A stretch of 64,000 nt of DNA from Lentinula raphanica (lineage: Eukaryota > Basidiomycota > Agaricomycetes > Agaricales > Omphalotaceae), in NCBI GenBank assembly GCA_027919835.1, contig JANVFP010000003.1, positions 930,001-994,000 on the forward strand. Direction: 5' to 3'. Each line of letters starts with the position of its first letter. Positions within the stretch are counted from its first letter, which is position 1. Made by a program: the position numbers and the translations under genes. The notes below the pieces were generated by a model, which saw only the letters and a program-made list of their open reading frames with translations, was not told the origin of the DNA and did not search any database. This document shows, piece by piece, positions 34,923-45,676 of this stretch.

Positions 34923-36406
34923 AATTGGATTCCGCTAGTGGCCTTCGTCGATTGCGGGGGAACACTTTGAATCGGATTTGGGCATCTATCTCTCCGCAGC
35001 GATTTGTATTCAGTTCTCGGGCTATGTGAAATATTGGTAGGAAGATGATCATTCTTGGCTTTGTGTTATATGTTGCCAATCAATCCATTGCAGTGCGGTA
35101 CAATGTTCAACTACTGTGTTCGATATACGATGTATGGATTGCGCGATATGTCAGAGCGAACTCATAATCGACGCATTTGCAAAAGAGCTTTCGTGATTAC
35201 TGGTTTCCATAGTCGTTCTCACTTACAGTATTCACGGCATGCCAAAACTTGTTTGTTGACGGCAGAAGCTGCCTATGAGGCCTCAGGACTTTGGCTCATA
35301 TGCTCTTAGGATCCAGGAAAGTGCCAGACCGACTTCATCGTTCTTCGAACGTTTCTCATTGATACTAGATTATCTGGATTATCACATCTTCCTTGAGGGT
35401 GCGCCGTCGTACTACCACCAGGCCTTTGCAAACCGTTGTGTTCGATTGTGCCTTTCGACAATGGTGAACTCGGGAATGTGCTTTCTTTCTCGTAAACTTC
35501 CAGGAACGTCGCTGATACGTTCCAGTCTGTTTATTTCGAGAGCTAATGATTGTGTCGTCAGTACACACTACCATATGGACGCAAGGTCATTCGGGGGTGA
35601 TCTGCATGAGGATAAATGCAAATGCAAACAGATCCCGGGTGCTTACTGCCACTCATGGGTGCTATGCTTATTATAGGTTTGAATGAAAACGGGATAAGCG
35701 GGGAGAGGTAAGGGAATGTAGGCACGACTCTGTTCAGGAGAGGCGCGCCACCATCTGCCAGTGCTTGGTACGAGATTATTCGAGGTTATTCCAGCGAGTA
35801 TCATTTTCGATGTCAGCGACAAGCAACCTGTGAATCATCATCGAGTGAATTTTCGATAAAGACGTCGAGGACATTCAAAATGCTGTCGTCGCCACCTGTC
35901 GCCGCGGCCGAAGTTTTGTCAGTGTGACCTCACAAGGTTTACGACCTCGGATGACCTTGCTTTCGTATGAGCTTGTGCTATGCGATACTGAGTCGCGACA
36001 CCTCCTGTCACTTATGTCAAGGAATGAAAGAGATAAGTATCATGTGTGTACGAAGTCTTGAGGCCAACTTCCTGCCATGCCGCAAGTGTCTATCGTCGCA
36101 CGAAGTCTGACCTTGAAATCCAAATATCAAATTTTGTAAGCTTCTGGATTCTGAGGTTCTTCGAAGTCCTCATCGCCACTGTAAGCAGTAGTAGTATTAG
36201 TCCTCACAAAAAACGCTCAGTACGTGTCTGGGTTTACTGTGTAGTATGTACTTCTAGCCGGCTTACAGTTGCCGATGCGGGCGTCAATCATAGTTTTCAA
36301 CTCCGACGCTCAGGCGCGCATTAGGCGCCTGAAGCTCGTATTGATTCAACTCCATCCTCTCAAGTTTAAACTTTACACTGAGTATTCGTATTCCGTTACA
36401 ACCTTC
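34923..36406. other. Intergenic stretch of about 1.5 kb, no gene supported
   Basis: Contains the SF3B4 3' UTR and the EMC4 promoter. Open frames of 60-130 codons on both strands overlap each other, lack introns that would extend them, and have no family resemblance. No tRNA, repeat or hairpin was found. Confidence 0.45.
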
Positions 36407-37177
36407 ATGTCGACGTCTTTGCAATATTCATCTTTGGAAACAACGTCAAGGTAATCACGCACTCTGTACTCATCGCTCTCATACCATTGACGCGGAACTT
36501 CAGATGGAAGAATCTACCTCCACCACCTGGTTTCTCAAAAGCTTCTTCGTCTGTACGTTGCCCAAACACACCCCAATCAATATTTCGGTCTTACTCTCTA
36601 TTAACGCATGCTGCATAGTCCAAAGGAAACCTTAGCTCCAAGGCTGTCGCTACTCCAAGTACAACGCCCGAAGCCTATGACCAACTAAAGGACAAACGCG
36701 CCTGGGATCTGGCTATCTCGCCTGCCAAATCATTACCAATGCAATTCTTCATGCTTTACATGTCTGGAAGTGGGGTGCAAATCTTCAGCATGGGTATCAT
36801 ATTCATGTTGCTTTCCTCACCGTTCAAGAACATCGCTGGTATGAACGAAGGTGCGTTGTGGCGTTCCCTTTTATAAGTGAACGAGACTCATGATCGTCTC
36901 GTAGCCTTCGCCTCATTCGCTCCATCAGCTTCCAAAAACCCCAAATCCCTATCTACTCTGACACTCCAAAAACTGGCGTACTTTGCTTGCAACTTGTTAA
37001 CGTTAGGCGTCGGATTATGGAAATGTCGTTCCATGGGTTTACTCCCAACAGGAACTGGTGATTGGCTTGCCTTTGAGACTAGGGGACCTGTATGTCGTCG
37101 TGCTTCTGCAGAAAACAGATGCTTCAGCTGACCCTCTATCTCTCTCATCTCAGGCACCAGAACTATCTCTTCTGTAG
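36407..37177 (+). CDS. EMC4: ER membrane protein complex subunit 4
   Basis: Subunit of the EMC insertase that places transmembrane helices into the ER membrane. Exons run MSTSLQYSSLETTSR, then WKNLPPPPGFSKASSS (the conserved PPGF leader), then a long exon starting SKGNLSSKAVATPS. The DUF1077 core is visible: KDKRAWDLAISPAKSLPMQF, FMLYMSGSGVQIFSMGII and LSSPFKNIAGMNE, then LQKLAYFACNLLTLGVGLWK and MGLLPTGTGDWLAFE. The last exon adds APELSLL before the stop at 37175-37177. Two hydrophobic helices match the family. All joins are in frame with GT-AG introns. Confidence 0.88.
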
Positions 37178-37533
37178 TTTCTGTAGACCACATTCTCTTT
37201 TCTGATTCCCAGTTTCGAAGTTCGAAGTTTGAAGCTATCAGGATCATTACAGTAAGTGTTTCGGTCTCGTAACAGTTCTCCCATTGATTGTTGTCGGCTT
37301 ATAGATTATAGCCTGGATGCAAAGGATAGCAGTTCTTCGATTTATTGGCCCCTCTATTCCGTATGCTTGGGTAACATGAGGCTGGTCATGCAAGCTCAGA
37401 GTCAAACGGGACATTGGTCCCCCGCAGAGATCGAATTCGTGTGTTCACTCATCCCCTCACCTTACCACACCCGATCCTAAGAGATAAAAGTCAAACACAT
37501 TACCTTTCCCTGATGTAGATGAATCCAGACTCG

Positions 37534-38000
37534 ATCTATGAAAGGTTCATTCGCGCCGTCAACTCTTCATGGCATTAGTAGCCAAACCACAGTGAAGCTA
37601 CACACAAGGCTTGGAAAAGCCAAGGAATTTTTCCAAACACGACATTCTAGTCAACTCTGGATGTTAACCTAACATGAAATTGTGGGTATACGTATTATCT
37701 GCCGACCATTCTCACTTCCAGGCATACACATCTTCACATTTACGATAAGTACATGATCATTAAACGTGCTCCCTGGTGTTTTCGAGCAATAGGGTACTTC
37801 GTGCGCCCCAAATGACCTACTCAACTCATGAAGGGTTCATTCGCGCTGTCCATTTTTCGTGATGCTAGCTACGTACACTCATCTACAGTACAGAAGATAC
37901 AGACAATGTTTGGAATGCCAAGTGAACTCACCACACTTGTGACATTCCATTGCGTTCTGGATTCTAACTAACAGGAATGTGAGCTCAGTATCTGCTAATA
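37534..38000 (+). repeat. Diverged direct repeat pair downstream of EMC4
   Basis: Two segments (about 37534-37710 and 37825-38000) start with the same words, TGAA(A)GGTTCATTCGCGC(C/T)GTC, and keep common order further on: TTGGAA..GCCAAG, CTCTGGAT/TTCTGGAT near TAAC, and GTATTATCTGC/GTATCTGCTAAT. They are strongly diverged and appear non-coding. Origin unknown; an old local duplication is the simplest reading. Confidence 0.45.
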
Positions 38001-38180
38001 CTATACTGGAACGCCTTATACTTAGAATGTGTTTATGATTGCTGAACAAGGTGTTCTCAAACACACCGAGGGCTTCGGGAGCACGACAACAGTTCAACGG
38101 TCTTAAATTTTTAAACGGTATTTTCCAACTTGAAAAGAAGATATCATGGTGTGGCCTTCTATCCACATACACAGAACGCT

Positions 38181-39572
38181 CTAAGATTGTCCAGCTAAAT
38201 ACAAAGGAACTACATGTAGTGACCCACTTATTGAGTCAACGCCAATCTCGTCACTTCGACACAATGTATAGTATATGACGCTCTCGAAGTTGAGTATTAG
38301 GCTTCTACACAAGTTGTGAACCGTTATCATCACTGTGTCTTCAGTTTTGGCTCTACAGCGGAAATGTTGAGCAACAATCTCAAGGTAGAAGAAATTAGCC
38401 TCATCACCTTGCTTCAATTTACCCTGGATGGCTTTCACTGGACGATCATAATAGTTCGTGAAATTCTTCACTGTCCGTCCGGAGAACAAGCAGGCAAGCA
38501 ACAGAGCACAGAACGCTCTAGCCGTCTCAGCATCAACCGGTTCCACGGGTTTCCCTTGCACGTTCATACCAACCAACTCGGTCAAGAGTGTATGCGACTC
38601 AGCCCAGAAAGGTTGTGCGTGAGTGAGAAGGGCGTAGATCCCGGTGACGAGTGGTGCACACCAGAGATCGGCAGTGGTCCATCCGTATGCTTGGAGTTCT
38701 GGCGGGGTTTGAAGAGCGAGAGGGGTAGGGTTCATGAAGGATAGCAGGTTGGTGAGGAAGAAACCGCCGTTTGCTGTCACCTGGTTTTTAGATAGGTATT
38801 AATGAGACTAATCGTTGAAAGGAACGGTATATCCGCACCAATGAAGTTACGAGGAGCGTCCACGGTGACGCAGAGATGATAGGAGATGGGTTCATTGTCA
38901 CCATAGGTGGTATAAGATCGCAGAGTAGGAATGTACGAGAAAACCCATCGAATACCGAAAGTGGCAGCTCCATCGCGAAAAACATCTCCGGAACTGAAGG
39001 CACGGTGTCCACGATTGCTTGTATGACGGTGTAGAACATTGGTACGATGCCGGAGACCATGAATGAGGGTGGTATCATGAGATATGGGCCTGATAGAGTC
39101 GTGTTCCACAACCAGTCACCATTACAATAACCCGTCAGAGAAATGAAGATACAAACTCACAAGTGAGAGCTTCCCCTCCAAAGACAACCGTCAATGCAGT
39201 GGACGCGCTTCTAATGAAAGACCTGGCCTCTACCGAAGTATGACCATGTATCTTGACGTGTTTCCGGTACAAGTCTTCCCTGATCTGGCGCAGGACAAGG
39301 CAGAGCCGAAAGGCTGCGACGACGTCGAGTGTGCTAATCCGGAGACCGAACCAGGTAAAGGGCGCTATGGGTTCCAACGCATAGCTGAAGACGGAGACTA
39401 CAGGAGAGAGGAGGGTCATCGATGATGATGGAAGAAGAGAAAGAGATAGATGGTATTCATCAGGAAAGCGGAAAGCATGCGCTGTCAACGCCTCCAACTC
39501 CGATAACGCCTCAAAAATCGCGACACACGTGTACGGTGTTACCCACTTCGGCTGATACAGTCTGAGTAACAT
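38181..39572 (-). CDS. Conserved-looking multi-pass membrane protein, unknown function
   Basis: Three exons are clear. Exon 1 (39161-39572) encodes MLLRLYQPKWVTPYTCVAIF and continues through hydrophobic and amphipathic stretches to LTVVFGGEAL. Exon 2 begins after a CTATCAG acceptor (PYLMIPPSFMVSGIVPMFY) and contains DGFSRTFLLCDLIPPMVTM and ISASPWTLLVTSL. Exon 3 continues in frame with VTANGGFFLTNLLSFMNPTP, ADLWCAPLVTGIYALLTHAQ and ARAFCALLLACLFSGRTVKN. Four or five transmembrane helices are likely. I do not recognise the family. The C-terminus is uncertain: the frame stays open to 38181, but a GTAAAT donor after VKAIQG near 38420 could end this exon, so the true stop may lie elsewhere. Confidence 0.6.
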
Positions 39573-39650
39573 ATCTCATTGAAGATGTCTGATATACTTC
39601 ATATATACTACGACTCGAGTAAAAATACAATCAACGATGGTATCACAATA

Positions 39651-41288
39651 TCAAGCATCTTCTTCCAATGCCAAACACTGAGTTCAAGCAAAATCATCAG
39701 TGTTCGTTACATAGTTACATGGGAAACGAGCTTACACGAAATTCGATGAAATTTGAAGTCCCTTTACCCTGATGCATGCGCGAAACCGGGGTCGGCATGA
39801 GAAATTGCAGACTCAGAAGACCCTCATTGTCTATCCGGAGTGAAGTTTTGACTGATGTTTGCAATGCACGGATTGTGCGAGCGATATGAGAAAAGCGGTA
39901 ACTTGAGATGCCATCAACAACAAATCCTTGGTTGAGTCAATTCCGTCGACAGACCTGAATTTGACAGGAGTTTCGCATTCGAACGACTCCAGTACATCTC
40001 GATCATTAGGATAGTCCATCTTGAGTAGGTGTAAGCCAGAATCGTCAATTAGCACGTCCAAGAAAGGTGATTTAACACATACTTCAGTGTTACCGAATGT
40101 TCCTCTAGCTTCGATGCGAAAGTTTGGTGCATCTTGCATCCGGATCCTCCGTTGTTTCACGGGATGAAGACCAGCATCTGGCTCAGACGCGGGATTTCCG
40201 ATAAAGGTGAGTTTATCGCATGAAGGATCGAGTTCGGAAAGGGCATCTCTGAGCCAGGATGACTATATTTAATATCCTGTCAGTTATCTGAGTCTCTTAT
40301 TCGAACTGTAGAAAGACCTTGAGGATGATCTTCAGCACCCTTTGCGAAAGATTCAGTGAGTTACATTAGACAGATTGAAGTGGGCTGGATCCTACATTTG
40401 TTCCGAGTCAAAGGGTAGTTCTAGGTGAGACTCTGCATCGAAAGTAGCGATCTCGCAAGTCGTAGTAGGTCCAGTAGCATCTTCTGCACTGGTGAAAGGT
40501 GTTAAACGTAAGTGCAGGCCTTTGGATCGAAACACATGCACTCACACAATCACGGTCAATGGATACCCCGGGCCTATATAAGTCAAACGCATCCCCGTCT
40601 TCCTCTCAGAGCCACTACCAAAGAACTGTCCGGACTTTTTCTTGTTCGCGCGACCTTCTTGTTGGTCTCCTTCTCCCTCGCCTCCGCCATCACTATCGTC
40701 ATCATCCAGCTCATCTCCAGGTTTTTGCCACGCCTTGAATCTTCCATGCTTGGCAGAAACGGATCCACCTGCCGTTCCGAAGATGTTCAAGAGTTCGAGG
40801 AGATTATTGAGTGGGATCTCAAAGGCGGAAACTAGTTCTTCTTCGTCTGTCGGTTGTTCTGGTTGTGACCCTTTGTTTTCAGGTGTTTCTGGGTTATAGA
40901 TGAACTCATCGAACACATCAGAAAAGATGTATGCTGTTCCTATAAGGTGATTGTGTTCAAAACACGTTGGATTCTGAGAAAGACGACGATAAGCACTCAC
41001 CCAACAGTGTCCGAGACTCTTCAACGACGACAAGCAAGCCTTTCTCAGTTACCGTCACAGTAGCTCTCTTACGGGGCATATAGAAGCAGACATCAGATAA
41101 TCGAACGGTCAACAGTCGTGAACTGGCGGAAGATGCCTGACATTGGCGAAATTTACACCTCGCAGAAGGGCACTGAAGTATCTGACATCGTGTACAGAGG
41201 CCTTGAGAACCTTTTATTCCAAATTAATGCTCAGTGAGCGGGTGTGTATATAGATTTTGCTCACTGGTAAAATTTCTGCTTGAGACAT
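39651..41288 (-). CDS. RAD1: DNA damage checkpoint clamp subunit Rad1 (9-1-1 complex)
   Basis: Part of the PCNA-like Rad9-Rad1-Hus1 ring that is loaded at DNA damage and activates the checkpoint kinase. Exons: MSQAEILP, then VLKASVHDVRYFSALLRGVN and FAN, then RATVTVTEKGLLVVVEESRT, then GTAYIFSDVFDEFIYNPETP with LVSAFEIPLNNLLELLNIFG. An acidic linker (GDELDDDDSDGGGEG), MRLTYIGPGYPLTVIV, LLKMDYPNDRDVLESFECET and SSYRFSHIARTIRALQTSVK follow. The last 27-bp exon (39651-39677) gives CLALEEDA, restoring the family's C-terminal FIEFR(F/C)LxL. The fold matches fungal RAD1. An MCB element lies about 20 bp upstream of the start. Total intron count is about seven. Confidence 0.85.
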
Positions 41289-41301
41289 GATGGTGATCCA
41301 G

Positions 41302-41331
41302 GAAAACGCGTCGGTGGCGTGGGAGCTTCAC
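41302..41331. promoter_or_regulatory. MCB-like element (ACGCGT) upstream of RAD1
   Basis: ACGCGT at 41306-41311, about 18 bp before the RAD1 start codon, inside AACGCGTCGGTGGCGTG. ACGCGT is the MBF binding site that drives G1/S genes for replication and repair in fungi. Nearly the same 25-bp block recurs at 50593-50617, upstream of the fusion gene. Use as MCB is inference. Confidence 0.55.
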
Positions 41332-41895
41332 GTATGACTGCCAAAATCAATGCTCACTATGAGCACTCAGGCTAATTACTAGTCGTGCTACTCTCAGTCT
41401 TTCTTCTAGTACTTACGAAAAAATTTTCAACCTCGTCCAGAGTTCTTCTACAAAATTCCTCGCAAATAATGTCGTCCGAAAATGCTCGTGAACTATGCGA
41501 ACTTCAACGAAGTTGACTACTTGACTTTTGCTGACACGCTCGAAGCTACTGGCTCGAGTCTAGACGATTTTGAAGGGAGGGCAGGTTTGAATTCTGACCT
41601 GAACATACCAGTATCTTTCTCGCTCTATCTTGGCTCAAAACACATACGAGGAATGTATCCACTTGTCCGCATATATCATACTGCTATACAAAAGTACAGA
41701 AAACTCGAGTGAGCTCGAGTGTATCCTGATTCCTGAATACATAACCAGGATGAACAACGCGAGCCGGTGAAATAGGAGCTTCAGTTACAAACAACTTCAA
41801 ACTTGGCTTTATACAATACTGACATCAGCAAAAGTTGAAATCAAATATAAACTGTTCACCTCACCGACTCAACACAAATCATTCTATCAACTGGA

Positions 41896-43617
41896 TCAGT
41901 CTAAATCAGCGCCATAGGGCAACGCGACGGAACGACGAGCACGATCCATGGTGGGCCTCACAGGGGCAGAACCAGTAGGGGCAGAACCAGTAGGGGCAGA
42001 ACCAGTAGGGGCAGAACCAGTAGGGGCAGGACCAGTAGGGGCAGGAACAGTAGGGGCAGGAACAGTAGGGGCAGAGGCAGGCTTGTTCAAGCCAGAAGAA
42101 GGAGCCAAGTTGTCGCGAGGTGGGGGAGGGCCGGATTTCGTCGGGGAACTTGGATACGAATTGAGATCCTTCTTAGCAGGACCGGTGAAAGGAGCACGAT
42201 CCCCAGCCGGCGTCACCGCATGAACCGGAGGACGACCTCTGGAAGTTTCCTCTACTTTGACGGTGATCTCAACTTTTTGTTCGCCCTGATGAAACACCAA
42301 GTCAGCGATCATGGCGCAAGGAAGACATTGAAGTCAGTTAACCTTGATTTTGGGATCAAACGTCTGTTTATGATGACTGAGCAAGCGTGTAAGCATAACA
42401 GGGAAAGTAAGTACAAACCTTGTGTTCCTTGTGTTCACCGGGACCAGGGATATGCATGGGCATCTTGACTACTTCAATAACCTTGGGTCCGGGGCCTGGC
42501 TTGGGACGAGGAGGCTAATCGAGAATCACATTTAAGTTAAGATCCAGATGTCGGAAGACACTTGTAAACAAGTAAAGGAACGTACAGCGTGACGAGGGAC
42601 ATCCTCAATCTCGATCTTGAGTTCCTCCCTGACAGGACCATGAGGACGGAAGTGAGGTGGAGGAGGAGGGCGATGGACCGGGTGAGCAGGACCCTCCTTG
42701 AACTCCACCTCGATTTCCTCGACGCGAGCCGGAGGAGGCGGTGGGAGATGACGGTGGTGACGAGGGGCAGGAGGACCATCCCTGAACTCTACCTCGAGCT
42801 CTTCACCACAAGGAGGAGGAGAGTGGTGGTGATGAGGACGACCTTCCTCGAACTCAAACTCGAATTCCTCACCATGAGCGTGGTGGTGAGGACGACCTTC
42901 ACGTTCCTTGAATTCGACCTCGAAGTCTTCACCGTGAGGGTGATGATGGTGGTGGTGGTGTCGAGGGCGAGGACGTTCCTCCTCGAATTCTTTGAAGTCC
43001 ACCTCCACTTCTTCATCGTGAGCATGATGATGATGGTGGTGGTGGCGGTGAGGGTTAGGACCATCCTCGTCGAATTCCTCGAACTCCACTTCGACTTCTT
43101 CACCGTGGTGGCGGTGGTGATGAGGACGACCCTCCTTCACCTCCACCTCGAACTCTTCCTCGCCGTGAGGATGTTCATGGTGGTGGTGGTGGTGCTCATG
43201 ACCCTCCTTGACTTTGATCTCGACCTCCTCCTTCTCACCATGGTAGTGGTGGTGGTGGTGGTGATGGTGGTGGTGATGCTCTTCACCGAAGTGCTTGTGG
43301 CCGTGATGCTTTGAGACGAAAATCAGCACGATTGATATAACAGAAAACGAAGATACTCTTACCGGCTTCTCGTCGTCTTCGTCTTCAACGATCACTTCGA
43401 GTTCGAGGCGTTGAAGGTTGGATCCGACAGGGGCATTTCCCGGGGCAGGAGCAGGAGGAGCCACACCACTATAGGGCATCGTACCACCTCTAGGGAGAGA
43501 GGCCCCAGTCAAGGAACCAGGCTGAGCGTTCCCGGTAATGGGCAAAGGAATGGCAAGAGCGGACGAAGCCGCTCCTACGACGACGACTGCAGTAAGGACA
43601 GAGCGAGAATGAACCAT
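41896..43617 (-). CDS. Histidine-rich repetitive secreted protein, copy 1 (LPYGADLD family)
   Basis: Four exons (43363-43617, 42586-43308, 42419-42514, 41896-42285), all phase 0, give 487 residues. An N-terminal signal peptide (MVHSRSVLTAVVVVGAASSA) leads to a Pro/Gly-rich spacer and LEVIVEDEDDEKP. Exon 2 alternates His runs (up to 11 His in a row) with acidic beta-prone segments such as EEVEIKVKEGHE, EEFEVEVKEGRP and EEVEVDFKEFEEERP, about nine units. Exon 3 carries KVIEVVKMPMHIPGPGEHKE. Exon 4 carries VEITVKVEETSRGRPP, a Pro-Thr repeat (APTGSAPTGS) and the end LPYGADLD. Strong metal (Zn, Cu, Ni) binding is expected from the His runs, but function is not known. The C-terminal tail, promoter and signal peptide are shared with two other genes in the window. 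Confidence 0.75.
41963..42067. repeat. Seven 15-bp tandem units in the last exon
   Basis: Units of GGGGCAGAACCAGTA (four exact, three with one or two changes) run without gaps and encode the TGSAP/TVPAP repeat of the histidine-rich protein on the minus strand. The 15-bp length keeps the frame, so copy number can change without breaking the gene. Confidence 0.9.
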
Positions 43618-44640
43618 CGTAGATTTTTTCGTGAGAGAAAGTAATAAAAACGTTTAGTTGGGCTTGTGTACTAAAAGTAAAGAGTGCTGGAAGATAAAAG
43701 CGACCTGCTGCTTTGGGGCTGTTGTAAGTTGCGAATGCGAGTTGTTGAAAGAGACCGGCTCTGTGAGGAAAAGCCAAGGGGGGGATCCAGGCAACTTATA
43801 TACCTTTTTTTCCCCTCGGTTGCAGAGAAGTTGCACTGATGTGTATCTCTTACTTTACCCGTTGAAATGATGAAACCTTTCGCTAGACTGAGAGTATAAA
43901 TCTGAATGATACTACCGCTTACTACCGTCAGCTCCTCCACATTCAGTGTTCACGAGATAGTTCAAGGTCCTGCAGTTAGAAATTTCTACTTCGGAAGAGA
44001 GGTAATAGCTCTGGACTTGCTCTAGAGAAATTGAGGAATGAGAGTTGACAAACGAGAGACTATGCCTTCATCTTGGTGTTTTTACAAATTTCAGGGGGAA
44101 GACATACTTGACGATGACGGAGGAACTGAAGAAACAAAACCGGCGGTAGCGACGGTCGATGTACAGCCACATATTTGATCTAATTATAAAACGTTGATTA
44201 TCAGATTATCAGATCACTGCGGACGCCGGACGACAATCTTATGATTTATCTCTCCGAGCAGATAAGGCTTCTTCCGCTCTCTCTTCAACTTCTTCTACGA
44301 CAATGGCTACTTACTCGCATCTACTCCTTCGTACATTCCCTAGCTATGCAAAAATCCGACCATCATGCTTCATGCTCAAGCTCAGTGGCCATGTTTAACC
44401 TCGCTATATCGGAGAAACTGCTATTCTGATGAGGTTAATGTCCATCGGCTCTTGGTGGCACTGTATACCTGGCACAGGCTTTTGCGAGCTCAAGGCGCCC
44501 GAGCCTCTCTGTCTTGGGTTAGCTTGGATTTCTGCTGCGGCCTCAACTAGCCTCAAGTCACTGGCCTCCGACTGGCCTTAGCATCGAATCTCAATTCATA
44601 TCGGCTGGTGCTTGATGAATCTATATTTCCATCGCACCGA
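42586..44640 (-). repeat. Left arm of a large inverted duplication
   Basis: This block reappears in reverse orientation at about 62150-64000. Matching landmarks: the His-rich exon, exon 1, intron 1, the TATA region (43795-43804), GATCTAATTATAAAACGTTGATTATC near 44180, and CTTTTGCGAGxTCAAGGCGCCCGAGC near 44477. The promoter part is the most similar; the outer part (44230-44640) is more diverged. The right arm is cut by the window edge, so the full length is unknown. Confidence 0.8.
43618..43830 (-). promoter_or_regulatory. Conserved promoter and 5' UTR of the LPYGADLD family, copy 1
   Basis: On the minus strand: TATA box GGTATATAAG (43795-43804), GTTGCCTGGATCCCC directly after it, then TTTTCCTCACAGAGCCGGTC, CAACTCGCATTCGCAACTTA and GCAGGTCGCTTTTAT before the start codon 178 bp from the TATA. 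The same words in the same order precede the other two family genes, while their coding regions differ, so the promoter is under common constraint or was co-duplicated. Confidence 0.75.
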
Positions 44641-44644
44641 TTAG

Positions 44645-44757
44645 AAGACCTTGGGATTCCACAGGATTCCACGACGTGGTCGGATAGTAAGACGGATGGG
44701 TTTACTTGGGAATGTAAGAGCGCTCAAGCTCAAGTTTGAACGCATGATTGGTATGTA
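44645..44757 (+). pseudogene. Relic of a PI-specific phospholipase C gene
   Basis: About 110 bp match the coding strand of the intact PI-PLC gene at 57490-57600: CCACGACGTGGTCGGATAGT, ACGGATGGGTTTACTTGGGA and ATGTAAGAGC, ending GAACGCATGATTGGT. Only this part of the gene is present and the frame is broken by insertions (a duplicated GGATTCCAC and extra CTCAAG), so it is a fragment. Confidence 0.75.
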
Positions 44758-44799
44758 TACAGATGTATACTCGGTGAACAACCGATGTGATGGACCTAC

Positions 44800-45350
44800 C
44801 TCCTCCTACCTCTCGGTTTCGGACTGGAACGAAGCTTTACGTGGCTCGCGAGCAACAATTCACGGTGAAGTAGGAAGGTCCTCATCGATATTGGCATGAT
44901 CTAGAGTCTGTCTTTTATGTGATTTTGCTGTTCGCGTTCTTGCACTTGAACCCAGCACGAAGGAGCCGGAGCCTTACGATGAATACTATTCCTACCATGA
45001 ATGTCATCAGCAGGATGATCGTTTCGTGCACCAGGAAGTTTGAACTCCTCTTGGATGGAAATTGGACTCCTCCGACGAAGTCGTTTTTTTCTGGTTTTAC
45101 CTCTTGGCTCGTCTAAGTTCAAGATTGCTTTCTGAACGGTATTACTCGAACAGAATGCGGAGGAGACTTCGATTGGATGACGATATCAACGAAGATGGAG
45201 ATGGAGATGAATTACATCTGCAGGAGAAGCAGTGTTTTGATGAAGATACTAAGTACCCTAGGTGGATATATTTCCTACATTGAAAAGATACTAATCATGC
45301 ATGAGTTCGAGGAGGAGCAGCAGCAGCTGGAAACGCATAGTAACGAATGA
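44800..45350 (+). pseudogene. Decayed FunK1-type protein kinase C-lobe
   Basis: Nucleotide similarity runs in step with the fragment at 46030-46620: GGTTTCGGACTGGAACGAAG, TCCTCATCGATATTGGCATG, ATGTGATTTTGCTGTTCGCG, and later GATTTCGATGAAGA-like and GAGGAGCAGCAGCAGCTGGA. The reading frame is broken by stops after SSSILA and after VHQEV and by frame changes. It has no intact catalytic region. Confidence 0.65.
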
Positions 45351-45676
45351 CAGAGGTTCGAAGAATGGGCAAGTTCGACTAGTCCACATATCTATTCATA
45401 CTTCATCTGAGTCTGTCTCGTTCTTTCGTCATGCGATCATGAAGCTGATCATTGATACTTAGTACTTAGCTCTCTAGACTCTCTCTCAAATTGCCACAAC
45501 GCCAGATAGAACGTCGATTTCGCTTACATGGAGCTTCACATACAATCTACGTATATGTGGCTCCAAGCGCGCTTCGTGCACTTCAACTTGATCAACACGC
45601 GCCAGCCACGCTTCTTGATCGTTAAGAGTCTTGCTGTCAGCCTCCGATTCTCCTGCAGTATTGTGCAAATACTACT

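Noticed and set aside
39072..39160. Acceptor for the membrane-protein exon 2 near 39117
   Set aside because: No AG occurs there. The next AG (CTATCAG, about 39089) keeps the frame and gives a normal intron length, so it was used.
41482..41712. Small plus-strand gene (76 codons) upstream of the His-rich gene
   Set aside because: It has an ATG and an open frame but no signal peptide, motif or splice extension, and no second copy. Not enough to call.
41963..42067. CRISPR-like or regulatory array
   Set aside because: The 15-bp units are directly adjacent without spacers and lie in frame inside a coding exon; it is a coding tandem repeat.
42589..43314. 241-codon open frame on the plus strand opposite the His-rich gene
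   Set aside because: It is the reverse complement of His/Glu codon repeats (giving Val/Met/Leu-rich strings). The minus strand has the signal peptide, splice sites and a paralogue, so the plus frame is a shadow. The same applies to the minus frame at 63451-63975.
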